This document shows positions 33,601 through 43,878 of a stretch of 64,000 bases of DNA, one piece after another. The stretch spans positions 24,617,253-24,681,252 of the forward strand of contig OX377203.1 of assembly GCA_947396885.1 (NCBI GenBank). The letters are read 5' to 3'. The DNA is from Heligmosomoides polygyrus polygyrus. Taxonomy: Eukaryota > Nematoda > Chromadorea > Rhabditida > Heligmosomidae. The notes beneath the pieces are model-generated. The model made no database searches and was not told the DNA's origin. It worked only from the letters and a program-made list of their open reading frames with translations. The position numbers and the translations under genes were made by a program. The stretch's first letter is position 1; each line of letters opens with the position of its first letter.

Positions 33601-36600
33601 TATAGGGATCCAGCCGCGGATGCGCAAGAGGAATGGAGAGCACAATCGGAGCGAATTAGAGCAACCCATAAGTTTGATGAGAGAATCAGGGAGCTTTCAA
33701 ATGTAGGTTCATTTCGAACTATGAACAAAGAGCAATTGAATAGCGGAACTCCTGTGACAGATACTCAACTGGAGGACACTGCGAATTGGATGCTCAGTGC
33801 AACGTTGCGGTGGTGGTATTATTGCTACAGTTGCATGCGTTTACGAGAACCCGTGAGTGTCTATCAATGTTGTTGAATTCAAGGTATCCATTAGGCTGAT
33901 CAAAATGACGATGATTTTAGATCGCCTTATTCAAATTAAAGAGTCTCCGCTCAAGCACTGGTTTATCAGCTCAAATAATTCTACCACTATACAATTGAAT
34001 TTGTCTGTAGTTATCGTTTAGGGCTCATTTGAGAACTGTGTAATATGCCAGCCAACTGGCTGCATATATGAGTTTTATTAGCGGACACTCATTCACTGTA
34101 TTTCTCGACTCATTGCCTTAAGTTCAAGATCTCTTAAGCGAACAATAATGCGTCGAGGTATGCCTCGAGGTCGTTAACGAGCGTCCGAATTGAGAAATTG
34201 TATTGCAAATGTCGTACAACGCGCATCAAGATTCAGAAAACGGGCAAATTCCATCAAGGCGTCGAGGAGCGGTGATCTTGGCCTTGAAGTTGGCGAAGTT
34301 CCGGAGGCTGTGCGGATGCTCAACCCTGCCTCTGCTGCTTCAGAAAACACTTGCGCTCTCCTCTAACAACAAGATGTTCCTCTATCGCTGCTCTACATAG
34401 TTTCGCATGCTCAGACGCAAGTGTGTAGTTGCCTGACGTTCGTTCTGCTCTACGCTGACGGATTAGCTCGAAAGTTTCAGGGACAGACGTCTCTCGGTGG
34501 TCCTTAAACTCGACTTCCTTAGCACTGTAGCGGAGATGGTGCACGAAGCAGATATTCCTCGTCAATGTTGTTCGTGACGGTATCTTCCTGAAAGCCGGCA
34601 AGAGAGGTGTAGAGGTCCCAGTTGATGGTCGTTCTGGGATTCCTCTTCTTGAACTTCACGGCCTTCTCTCCTTGAAGCAAAAAGCGGAAGCTTGCGCGAA
34701 GGAGCCGGTGGTCCGATCCCGTGTAAAACTTGGGGACAACGGAGACGTCGGTCAGGCAATCCTTGCGGTTGAAGATGATGTGGTCGATCTCGTTGTGGAA
34801 CTGGGCACTGGGGAATTCCCAGACCCATCGTAGGGGAAGAGGTTTCTAGAACTGTGAGTTTCCATGGCCTCGGTCGACATGATGAACTCAGACAGCCCTT
34901 CACCGCTCTCGTTCCACTCCAAACCGTGGGTTCCCACGTGAAGTTCTTCCGGCGACTTTCGTGGCCCGATCTTGAAGTCGCCGACGATCACCTTGTAGAA
35001 GGTGTGATCTTCCTTATAGAACTTCTCCAGCTCCACGTAGAAGGCTTCGACGTCACAGTCGGACGTCGTCGTAGTCGGAAGTTGGGAGATAAGCGACAAA
35101 CACAGCCAAAGCTTGCACGGAGCCACATCGCTTCAGTCGCAGACGTCCGATTCGGGTTGTCAGAGACTCGTACGATGTTCATGGCCAAGTGCGTGTTGAC
35201 GAGGACACCAACGCCCCTGCTGCCGCATGTTCCGAGGAACAGTTCTTCTCCGGAGTCGTAGGCGGCGTGTAGGGAGTGGTGTCTTCTCGTCTTGGTCAGT
35301 CCGATGACGTCGTACTTGGTCTTCCTAGCTTGCATCATCCGACCCTGGACGGATGCTTCCAACGCGAGCGGGCAGGCAGGGATTCCGTACTGGCGAGTTG
35401 TAGCCAAGAACTTAGATTTTGAACAGGTAAACGAGCAGTGTTGGACATTACGGACATTACGAAGAAGAGAAAAAAGTGCTGTGCAAGCTTATTTATAGTA
35501 TAGTTGATGTAAGATGTTACGACGATGTTTTGTTGCGATCAAAACTTCTAGCGCCAGGCGGGACTCGAACCCGCACCTCCCTCTAACCGGGCGGGAATGC
35601 TCTACGCCATTACACCACCGGCGCCGTTTGATCGAACATCCACACCTCGTGGGACCCATCAGCACTCACCCGTACATCGGGATGAGCCGGCCGCTGATAT
35701 CAGCATGGAACCAGTTAAACTGTAGGTCTTGATAGAAATGATAGTTGATGTATTCCGGAAACCTTAGATTTGTATCCATCAATACACCCAGGTCTTTGGC
35801 GATTTCAGATTTCGCAGGTATAACTCCGTTTACGCAGCATTCGTTACAACTCCCTTTTCCTATGTGAAAAACAGAGCATTTGTTCAGATTTTATTTGCAG
35901 AAAGACTTTGCACAAACTTCAATTTGCTACACTAGTATTAATTGAAAATTCATCTTAGTAATGGTACGTACGAATGGAAGGATATTTTATTGTTATATGT
36001 CGCTAGAAAAGAGTTGCATGGTACCTTACTCGCTTCCTAAATTTATTAGCGGGAACATATTTATTGCTACCATCCTACTAATATAAAAGCGTTAGTCCGT
36101 CTGCCTGTGTGTGTGTCACAGACCTGTGTAAACTTGCAAAACGTGTTGAACATGTAAAGGAGACTAGCGTGCGCACGGCAAACCTGTGTGATCCTTTAAA
36201 ACGTGTTGAACCTGCAAAGGAGACGAGTGTTCAGCCATAGTTAACCTGCGACCACCGTGCATGGCGAGCCGTAGACGTGCCGAACATGTCGGCGGCACAA
36301 AACTTCGGCCCTGGGGTAATCGAGGTCGCTGAACACGAATCTGACGTCGGATCAATCGATCCCTCTCGATTAGCATAAAGGTCAAAAGGCCTAGGGAAGA
36401 ATAGGAAACCCGTAGCGGCCATGGTGTCCTATTCTCGGGGTTTGGGGCGAAGCCTCCAACCAGTCGTAGGCGGCCGCTAGGCCGACGTACGACTGGTTAT
36501 ATATATTTGTTTATTCATGAACAATTAAGTGAAGTAATGAGATTTGAATTATTTCCGTTTCCGTGTTTCGTATTCCGGTTTCCTTTCATTTATGAGTTCT

Positions 36601-37019
36601 TCCGTTCCGCATTCCGCGTTCCGCTTGTTCTTAAAAATTCAACTTTGTAGGTCACCATATTTGGATTAACCTAATAGTTTCCGGTTCGCTCCACAATAAC
36701 CGCACACGATAACTGCGTCATTTAGAGATCTATCGTCTGGAGATGACATGTATGAAGTTGGTAAGCCTTGCTCTGCTGACGACGAATGCACTGCTTACGA
36801 GCCTGCAACGTGTGGTATTATCACAATGCTTTGCTACGTGAACACCTCAACAAGCGCGGCTCCTACTTCAACGTCAGCCACTGTAACTACTGCCTATAAC
36901 ACAACTGCAACAACTACCAATTTCCATACAACTAATGCGAACCCAAATCCAGGTAGGTAGGTAGATAGGTAAACAATTTCAACTTTTTCATTTCCTCTCT
37001 TACAGGGCACTTTTCCTGA
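30617..37019 (+). CDS. CAP/SCP/TAPS (ASP-like) secreted protein gene A
   Basis: Exons: 30617-30647 (tentative), 30727-30884, 33416-33519, 33576-33702, 33761-33852, 36726-36952, 37006-37019 (TGA). All have GT/AG ends and matching phases, giving about 250 residues. Domain order: hydrophobic CRLLVHG leader-like end, then LYDF/VYECEYERIADEF (CAP core helix with Cys), GQTIY, RIGCSVQRCGGG and ACVYENP. The Cys-rich VGKPCSADDEC...C...C hinge is followed by a Thr/Ser/Asn-rich tail (about 35 residues). The canonical FTQMAW segment reads NWRTLR and the MHN helix is not recognisable, so it is divergent and the CAP cavity His residues seem lost. Introns hold Helitron, MITE, mariner, PLE and RTE debris. 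Hookworm ASPs are secreted; no specific function is inferable. Confidence 0.75.
30904..31290 (+). mobile_element. Helitron-like element H2, 3' end not found
   Basis: 5' end A|TCCTACTATATATAAAAT followed by GTCTGTC repeats, like H3. It is followed by the GACGTG...CATCGTG tandem units and GGGACCAG words of H1. The expected CTGG terminus is not visible, so it seems truncated or interrupted by the MITE at 31360. It lies in intron 2 of CAP gene A. Confidence 0.5.
31360..31494. mobile_element. Hairpin MITE (135 bp)
   Basis: Arms 31360-31418 and 31436-31494 are inverted copies containing GGGTTTTGCTCCGC..GCCAATTTCTGACC and TCCGCTGGCC, with a short spacer. The same arms occur 560 bp apart in the 58.0-58.9 kb element. 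Confidence 0.8.
31740..32540 (-). pseudogene. Mariner-like transposase relic 3
   Basis: Minus strand. The HTH domain at 32533-32204 reads SAAETVRNTNAAFGEDFAKK, RFRSGD-like FRSGDETLEDEDRGRPPSLL, VEADPRQTVRELAQRFGV and LDKWISHELT. The catalytic part near 32148-31890 has IVHYKFLESGETI and LPHGNAHQH, where the usual LHHDNARPH Asp reads Gly. The C-terminal part PHPAYLPDLSPTIYHF has Ile for the third Asp. Stops and gaps; inactive. A different mariner lineage from copies 1 and 2. Lies in CAP gene A intron 2. Confidence 0.85.
32800..33050 (-). pseudogene. Penelope-like RT fragment (PLE 3)
   Basis: Minus-strand frame GQRLSPRLAKAFKSKVE, CRYIDDCFIVRS and TGWLTFLNIL covers the catalytic YIDD box region of a PLE RT, about 80 codons. 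It is cut at a GGCCGGATTCATGAA-type sequence near 32,790. Confidence 0.8.
34330..35430 (-). pseudogene. RTE-type LINE endonuclease relic
   Basis: Minus strand: MQARKTKYDVIGLTKTRRHH, GVGVLVNTHLAMNIVRV, then a frame change to VIVGDFKIGPRKSPEELHVG, THGLEWNESGEGLSEFIMST and further shifted pieces toward 34330. It covers most of the AP-endonuclease domain of an RTE element. Frame breaks show it is dead. Lies antisense in CAP gene A intron 5. Confidence 0.85.
35551..35625 (-). pseudogene. tRNA-like sequence with intact acceptor and T stems
   Basis: On the minus strand the acceptor halves GCGCCGG and CTGGCGC pair fully, and the T arm GCGGG-TTCGAGT-CCCGC is perfect (box B). The D region GTGGTGTAATGG resembles tRNA-Val. 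The anticodon arm is abnormal: it pairs only with an 11-base loop, or has no U33. A short inverted repeat (GATGTT..CGATCAAA / TTTGATCG..AACATC) flanks it. Likely a tRNA pseudogene or SINE-type module. Confidence 0.55.
36073..36496 (+). mobile_element. Non-autonomous Helitron-like element H3 (424 bp)
   Basis: 5' end A|TCCTACTAATATAAAAGCG with GTCTGCCTGTGTG; 3' end CTGG|T at 36493-36496, preceded by hairpin CGGCC-GCTA-GGCCG and a short spacer. The last 70 bases match the H1 terminus. The interior has a direct repeat (AAACGTGTTGAAC.TG.AAAGGAGAC at 36138 and 36199). No coding. In CAP gene A intron 5. Confidence 0.75.
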
Positions 37020-37370
37020 ACATATAAGAAAAGTCAACACATGTCGACAGCGAATACATGCGATGAAGTCAGCTTTTCCTGATAAGTAAGACGCCAGAGA
37101 TTCCGCCGCTCATAGCACTCAATCAGTCTTTCTGAATGCCCACTAGGGAAATCACTGATACCAGCCTAACTAGGGAAGGGTTTCGACCTCCCACGGAACT
37201 TCAAGTTGAGACCAGGATCATTAGAATGTTGATTTCCAAATTGCAAAATGAAACTCCTGAGCGAGCTACGGTCTGCCGAAATCGGGTGACCTCACCACAG
37301 CCTGGCCGTGCGACACACCTGGCGCGAGAGTGGTGAGTCATCGGGATTCCGTAAGAAGGGCCTGTTGCGG

Positions 37371-37437
37371 CGGTGGCGCGGGGTAGTGCTCCCGCCCGTC
37401 AGATGTGACGCCGTTGGTTCGGTTCCCATTGCTGCCG
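37371..37437 (+). other. tRNA-like module, left arm of family A copy 1
   Basis: D-arm-like GGGGTAGTGCTCCCGCCCG followed by box B GGTTCGGTTCC. Mirrored by the right-arm copy. Stem pairing is incomplete. Confidence 0.55.
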
Positions 37438-37765
37438 GTCTTATTGCAAACCCTAAGTTATCTTCAAAACGACCATTTGTTCTGAGTTATCTGACAAATG
37501 TTCTGAATTGTTCCGAGTGCTCCAAACTGTCTGACATTATCTGACATTAATTATGTTCTAACACGGGTCACATTAATTAGCCGGGAAAGCCACCATACAC
37601 GTTTGTAAAAATGCTTGAAGGCTAAAATCTGCTGAAATTTTTATTAACTATTTTGCACAAATAGAGTTCAAATCATATATTGAACAACTAGAGGTGTTTA
37701 TAGCAACCTTGGCATTCGTGCAACAAAGCAAAAAAATGTGTGAAGCAAAAAGGTAAGTAGAATGT

Positions 37766-38182
37766 ATGATGAAGAAGAGAAAAATGTCGTTGATCTACAG
37801 CTTTTCTTCACTCATTATGTCCTTTTCACCAGCAAAGGTGGTTGCTGGATTTGGTGTGCCAGACGACAATGATGCACCAACTCGTGAGGAGAAGAAGATC
37901 GCTAGAAGGTTCGCAGCTATTCTGCGTGACGGTGCTTCAGCTTCTGTTGATGTCGAAACGGATGAAAATTTGGAATCAGATGTGTCTATCGATGACGAGT
38001 CCGACTGGGACCATTGCGATGACGAGGGCAAAGAAAACTCGAGCACCACCCAAGAGAACGTTATTCACTTTGACACCAGTATTCCTGCCGGGACTATATG
38101 GCTTATTCAACCTCTAGACGTTTTTTTTCAGCCCGATGGAAAACGTTATGAAAAGGGTCAGGTCGTTTGCCATGGCAAATAG
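37766..38182 (+). pseudogene. DDE-type transposase fragment
   Basis: The frame ends with IPAGTIWLIQPLDVFFQPDG, which resembles the IPxGTTxxIQPLDVxxF block before the last acidic residue in DDE-superfamily transposases common in nematodes. The preceding part is acidic (DENLESDVSIDDESDWDH). Only about 138 codons and no upstream catalytic core, so a remnant of the enzyme that once moved family A. The superfamily is uncertain. Confidence 0.55.
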
Positions 38183-38364
38183 CGTGGAGTTCAACATGAC
38201 CCAGATAGACAATCTACTAACGGTGAAAATGTCACCATAGTAGTTTTTGCCTTCAAGCATTTTTACAAACGTGTACGGTAGTTTCCCTGGCTATTTTATC
38301 TGACACGTGTCCTAATTCAGAACAAAAGGTCATTTCAAAGATAAATTATGATTGCAGAAAGAAC

Positions 38365-38433
38365 TGGCACCAACGGGATCCGAACTTACGATTCGCACCT
38401 GACGGGCGGGAGCACTACCCTCACGCCACCACC
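38365..38433 (-). other. tRNA-like module, right arm of family A copy 1
   Basis: Minus strand GTGAGGGTAGTGCTCCCGCC ... AGTTCGGATCCCG ... GGTGCC. Box B is good; the acceptor is only partly paired. Same module as the left arm, inverted. Confidence 0.55.
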
Positions 38434-38829
38434 ACAGCTGTCGGGACTTCTTGCGGAGCCCGATGACTCATCGAGGTGTACCGCACAGCAAGGCACCCCC
38501 CATTTCGGCAGGCCATAACTCGCTCATGAATTTCATTTTGCAATTTTGACATCCATATTCGTAATCAGTATTCCGAGCTCTTTCTAGTGATCTTGGATTC
38601 AACTTGAGGACTTGTGAGAGGTCGAAACCCTTCCTTAGTGTATACAGAACTCTGAGCTAGAATTGCTGTTACAGGTTAGACCAATTGTTAGTGAGACTAG
38701 AGGGTTGCATGCCTTAGTTAAAGAACTGATGCTTGATACAGACGTTCTTAGAAGCTTTTGCAAAGTTTGTCCATTCGTTAGTACATCGTTTTCAAATAGT
38801 CCCTCCCCCCCCCCCCCACCTAACGTTAA

Positions 38830-39520
38830 CCGTCTCATCACTCGGGCACCTCCAACTCCAAGGGGCACCTTGGAGTTGAATATTCTTAGCAAAAAAGACC
38901 TTTTCGATCTCAGCTTCAACGATGTATAGAGCCTTCCATTTCAAGGGGGAGCAAGCTGAACATACAAATGCGCGCGGCAGCCTCGGCGACTGCTGCGGCA
39001 AGCGCGACATCTACATGGTGTGTGCTGCTACAGTTACGAAGTCTAACGCTCTTTTAACTGCATAAACTGCTTTGGATACCTCTGCTCAGCTATTTGATAG
39101 TCTTTCGGTGCACTTAATTAGAGGAAATGGTTGTTTTTGGTGGGAATTGGATGACCTAATCTAAGCAATAGACAATTGCTGCTATTGTAAAACGATTTTG
39201 GGTTCTTTCATGACACGAAGCTTCATTTCTAAAAGACACATATCTAGATCCAATACAGCATCACTCGGAAGTTTGTTAGAGCTCCGTTTCCCCCATAACA
39301 GCCCACCCAGGAACGATGCGTCAGTGGCGACTCATCGCGCGCGTGGCGAAAACTTGTATGTTCGTACTACCATCCATTTCAAGGCTTCATAATGAAGCAT
39401 GACTCCTCACTTCGTATGAATCTTGAAGCCGCTTGATTCGACCTTTTTGCTAAGAATATGCAGCTCCAAGTGCCCCTTGGAGTCGGTGCCCGAGCGTTTT
39501 TTGATGAGAACTAACAGTTC
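38830..39520. mobile_element. Inverted-repeat element, about 690 bp
   Basis: The left arm (38833-38945: CACTCGGGCACC...CCAAGGGGCACCTTGGAGTT...CTTAGCAAAAA) is matched in inverse by the right arm (about 39370-39515). No coding. Candidate MITE between the two CAP genes. Confidence 0.55.
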
Positions 39521-40349
39521 TCATCAAAAAACGCAAACTAACAGTTTTAATCAAGGTCAAGTAAGCATAGCAGCGCGTTAGATGAAGAAACCCAGTGATT
39601 TCAATCGAAGTTCTTTCCTGCATACTACAGGAGTGAATTTTTAAAACCCTAACGCAGTGCATCCATTCCTTTACACTCCCACCCTCGAGCAGCGAGGTAG
39701 CCCATATTTGGCACTGTCATTCAACTATTAATTGGGTGGTATTTTGAACCTCTTTTCCAAAGAATCCAAATTCGCACTATCGGTTTGAAAGCAACACATT
39801 CACAGAAGACTTGTCGCATAGCTGATCTCTTTTTTGTCTTTTATACAAGTTCGATAAAGTGAAGTCAATGCAAAAAAGAAAGGGTAAATGAGTCACCTTT
39901 TCCGATCCGTCTTCAGGTCCAAAAAGCGGAATATTGCGCGGGAAAGAAGGACTAACAGAGACCAGAATACGAAACACGAAAACTGAAATTCCGCACATCT
40001 TTGGAAAACGGACGTCACACATCCATATTTCGAAGACCTCCCCTACGCAATCTTTCCTATGCTATTGTTTTTATGATATGACCAGTGTTTTTCTACTTCA
40101 GCGAAGGTAAGAAGGTCAAAGCAAGAAAAAGACCGATGCGACTCAAACGGTGAAAGTTGTTTGTGGCGAAGATTCTAGCCGAATGTGTGACATACCGTTG
40201 ATCGCTGGTCGATGAGCATGTTTGTAAAAAAAAGCGCAAAAATAGGGTTATTTGAACTTATTGCTTATAATGACTACAGCCAGAACAGAATTTCGTTGAA
40301 GTCCAGAGTTTAACAAGAAGTTTAATGTTATGGGAATCTTGTGTTGCAG

Positions 40350-42799
40350 GAATAAACCAGATATGCTCTAACAACGGTGACATGAACGACAGAATAAGAC
40401 AGAAGGCAACTGATATGCATAATTATCGAAGGTTCGTTGCAAAAACTGACCGTTATTGTCAGGGATGTGCGGAAATGTTTCTGGAAAAAGCGGAAGACGA
40501 AAGACGGAACGGAAACGCTCAGAAGTGGCCGGAAACCGGAATACGAAACGCGGAAACGGAAATGACACACGTTCGCCATTTCTTCAAAAGTGCATCCGAA
40601 ACGGCGTCAGAAGCGGCTTCTTTTGCAATTTTTCTTGCTCAGAACTTTGCGAGCAGCAGAATCTTCCGCAGTTTGATGCTCGCCCTCATCATAACATAAA
40701 ACGTGAATTTATAATATTGTTATTATAACCTCTTAGCTATGGTTAGAGCAATAAACGAAAACAAATTCATGGTCTTATCTCTTTCTACTTCAGCATGCAG
40801 TCTTTCCATATCTAGTTTCTGCGACGGGTTTTTCGCTGATGTTTTTGATGCTGATATTTTTTGAACGGTAGACTTAACCGACTTAACCACTTGAGGTTGC
40901 TTACAGACCTGCATTAAAAAAACGAACTCGGGTAAGGTCTAAAACTGGGGTAGCCACCTAGATCATTTTTCGACCAGGAAAGAGATTCCTCTCAACACTT
41001 TTAGAAACCTGTGGCATCACGGACGATTTATTGACTGCACAGATATCTGTATACTCAACATTAGCAGCTACATTGTAGTCACCAAAACCAGTACTCACGA
41101 TCAGAATTCATTCAAGGATCTAAGATGATAACTTGATGACTGATTAGTCATGGTGGCTCCACACTTCCACAGGACTATTCAGTCTGTGCCCGCCTAGAAA
41201 CCCTACGCCCAAGTTGACACAGCTGGACAGTTCCAAGGTGGTTCTCGAAGCAATTGTTTTGTGTCAGAATTCAATAAGTCACCCTAGTCAATCAAAATAA
41301 CAGCTCATGGTAGGTATTCGTGTGCTTCATTAAAAAATGAATCGCATAACTCCCTATGGATGAGTATCACATCTAACGAAATTAGAAATTGAAATTTGCA
41401 GCTTTAGTCAGGAACACTGATGTAATCTTGGAGCAGACAACCGCGTGGCACAACCTTCACTGAAGCCTTTGTCTTATGATACTGCGCGATATGCTTACAG
41501 AGTTTTTGTGAACTAGTTGTAACTAATGCATCAAGAATTTTATGATCATTCAAATGTTGAGTGCAGTTTCTTAGAACACAGTGCATACATAGGCTTTGCG
41601 GCACATTAATTTTGCACTGTACCAGGCCGTTGCCGTTTTGAGCTCTATTTTTGGTAGCCTGACCAATTTCAAGAATAGTAATACTGGAGTTATCAAATAG
41701 TATTTCTCTCACAATGAAGGAGATCTCTTTTTTATCGATAAGCTGATTGTGTTCAATAGAAAACTAGGGTTGAACAGTGCCCATTTCCGTTTTCGCCTTC
41801 CGATCCAAAAACAGGCGGAACGCGGAACGGAACAGAAGAGCCCCAAATGGCCGGAAACCGAAATTCGGAACGCGGAATCGGAAATTCCGCACATTCCTGG
41901 TTATTGTTGATAAACTAATGAAATTGCTGTAAATGTAACGGCAGGCAGTTGGCGTTGTTCCAAAGCTTTCGCCCTTTTCTGCAGGAACACCAACACTTAT
42001 AATAAGAAGCTTTCTAATAAGCGGAGATTAAGGTCACAACTTTCGAAAGGAGAGGTTGCGAAGTTCAACGGTAATAAGCTGCCTACAGCAGCGAATATGG
42101 TTAAACTGGTAAGGAAAGGCCGCTTTGCCGTTTGTTTTTAGCTTAGAAGACTTTGAGGTAGCGATCGCTTCAGAGATATGACTGTGAACTAGAACGATTG
42201 GCAATTGCACAGGCAAAGGCTTGTTCTGGGAGCCAGTCGTCTCTCAATTCAACATCAGATGTTGTGGAGAACATCTACATGATTGCTAATACCGCTGTTC
42301 CATACAGAGTCAATGCGATGGAAGAGGTTCGTCAAATTACTTTTCCTAAGCTAGAAACCTCAAACTAACGCAGCAAGCCTTTAGGCAATTAAGTACTGGT
42401 GGAAACAAATACGACTACAACAACAAAGTATCGGAATGGCTGTCACCTTCAAACCGAACCATATAAACCAACCAATTAGTTTCTTTACCATGGTGAGCAT
42501 TGACTGCTTGCAAGCCTAGAGCATAAGAACACTTTTAAGGGACTAAAGTTTGTACCTGCAGATGGCTTGGGCTACAACGAGAGAGTTGGGATGTGCGGTT
42601 GCGAGGTGCAGCAGCAACTTCTTCGTGGTCTGCAAGTATCGACCGGGGTAAAATTTTATGTAATTGGCGTGTTTCGCTCACTCATGGCTTGACTTTCAGG
42701 GGGAACGTCGTCAATGCTCCAGTTTACTCAAAAGGAACTCCTTGTAGCCACTGTTCTGCTGGTACCTACTGCATTACGCCACTATGTGTACAAGTGTGA
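40350..42799 (+). CDS. CAP/SCP/TAPS (ASP-like) secreted protein gene B
   Basis: Exons 40350-40431, 41985-42108, 42174-42326, 42385-42492, 42562-42647, 42700-42799 (TGA). Phases agree throughout, giving 217 residues without the signal-peptide exon, which is not found. Motifs in order: CSNNGDMND, MHNYRR (CAP His), SKGEVAKFNGNKLPTAANMV, RYDCELERLA with Cys, VVENIYM (Glu), KYWWKQI, FFTM/MAWATTRELGCAVARC, VVCKYRPGG and a Cys-rich hinge end (GTPCSHCSAGTYC...LC). This is a near-canonical hookworm-type single-CAP protein. The second cavity His is not evident. AATAAA lies at 42818. Introns are 58-69 bp except intron 1 (1.55 kb), which holds a GGAAA-rich repeat. Confidence 0.92.
40440..40575. repeat. 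GCGGAA/GGAAAC-rich dispersed repeat, copy 3
   Basis: GGATGTGCGGAAATG...GGAACGGAAACGC...GTGGCCGGAAACCGGAAT resembles 41785-41905, 39915-40022 and (inverted) 36548-36640. Lies in CAP gene B intron 1 or just beside the CAP genes. Non-coding. Confidence 0.5.
41785..41905. repeat. GCGGAA/GGAAAC-rich dispersed repeat, copy 4
   Basis: AGGCGGAACGCGGAACGGAA..ATGGCCGGAAACCGAAATTCGG..GAAATTCCGCACATTCC. Related to the copies at 36.5, 39.9 and 40.5 kb. Confidence 0.5.
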
Positions 42800-42817
42800 T
42801 CGATGCTTGACCGATGT

Positions 42818-42823
42818 AATAAA
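42818..42823 (+). terminator. Poly(A) signal of CAP gene B
   Basis: AATAAA 19 bases after the stop codon. Confidence 0.7.
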
Positions 42824-43369
42824 TACTCTTCCATGTCAATCAGCAGGCATATAATATACTAAACAGGACACCGAACAGGCTGGAGAAGAATCACGAAAAG
42901 TCTCTATACTCTCAGCAGCGACTAGTGATGCTTCGTTTTTGGCTAGTACTTTAGGCAAGCATAAGGCGCTCAAAAAACACTGAAATAGTGGTGAGCGTGT
43001 TGCTTCATAGGGGATGGCAACACTGTGCCATTGTTCTTTTTTTCTTGATTCGAGTTCTGCTAGAGAAATGTGCTTTCCATGCCTTGCAAACACTTATAGG
43101 TCTGTAAGATGGTTCTCTCTGTCTATTCGAGAAACCTCACCACTGTTCAAACTATGTCAGACAGTTTATTGTCTTTTTGCACCTGCAGTGGCACGAAAAA
43201 AAAACAAATAAATACGTCATTCCAAATCATTATCGCCACCAAAAGGTTCTGAAAAGTCGTATTCTGAACATGAATTTTATGAGTAGTTGATTTACGTAGC
43301 ACACTTGTTAATTTAACGAATGTGGTAGGCTCCCTTAATCTGGTGCGGTTTTATAGCTCATCTTATAAA

Positions 43370-43600
43370 TAAGAAGGCGCCTTTTGGTCGCCATAGAAAT
43401 GCTCCGCGAGATCTCAAGTGTCCAGCTGTCAGTCGAGACGATTTCATGATGGGAATATAATGGCAACTAATACGTCAACGAGACAGAAGCGATGCGCTTG
43501 AAAGCGTTTTATTGCCCTGCAGCAACGGTTCCACTAAAATCGCAATAACATGCATAGCAGCGAGAGCTTAGCAACGCTTTAGTTGGAAAAGCAAGCAAAA
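43370..43600. repeat. Dispersed repeat D, copy 1
   Basis: GGTCGCCATAGAAATGCTCC...CCAGCTGTCAGTCGA...CGGTTCCACTAAAATCGCAATAACA...TTAGCAACGC recurs in the same orientation at 46970-47200 and 50545-50775. Function unknown. Confidence 0.65.
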
Positions 43601-43626
43601 CTAAGCAAGATTGGGTTACACACTGT

Positions 43627-43878
43627 GTGTTCCTCCAAAATCATTCAAAAGAAAGAAAAACGAACAGAAAGACATCGCCACCGTTCTCCGATGGCTACCG
43701 TCTCCATCCAGATTTTATCGAAACATTCTACGTTTGGAATTGCGTACTGGAAACATATGGAGACGATTATTTCGACACCATTCATGGCCCTGGGTCTGCA
43801 GCAAAACTCGACGTTAAAGCCACGGCCAATGTCTCTTCACCACCCTGTCCTGCTGCTGCTCACGGCAATTTACTCTAA
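43627..43878 (+). other. Coding-like frame, unidentified
   Basis: 83 codons with YRLHPDFIETFYVWNCVLET and YGDDYFDTIHG, which reads like real protein. It loosely recalls the C-terminal RPE.IES motif of family 47 mannosidases, but the match is weak. No clear splice partner. Possibly a captured exon between the direct repeats. Confidence 0.25.

Larger units (their letters stand above)
37166..38644. mobile_element. Long-TIR element, family A copy 1, with tRNA-like modules in both arms
   Basis: Arms of about 400-460 bp (37166-37625 and 38250-38644) are inverted copies starting AGGGAAGGGTTTCGACC. Each arm holds a tRNA-like sequence at the same relative position (37371-37437 and 38365-38433). The interior encodes a DDE-transposase-like fragment. 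The shorter element at 56902-57805 shares arm and interior words (GAGCGAGTTATGGCCTGC, AAAAAAATGTGTGAA), so it is a related MITE. Confidence 0.8.

Noticed and set aside
35551..35625. Functional tRNA-Val gene
   Set aside because: Acceptor and T stems pair, but the anticodon arm does not give a normal 7-base loop with U33, so it is listed as tRNA-like only.
43627..43878. Family 47 mannosidase exon
   Set aside because: Only one loosely matching motif and no splice partners; kept as unidentified.
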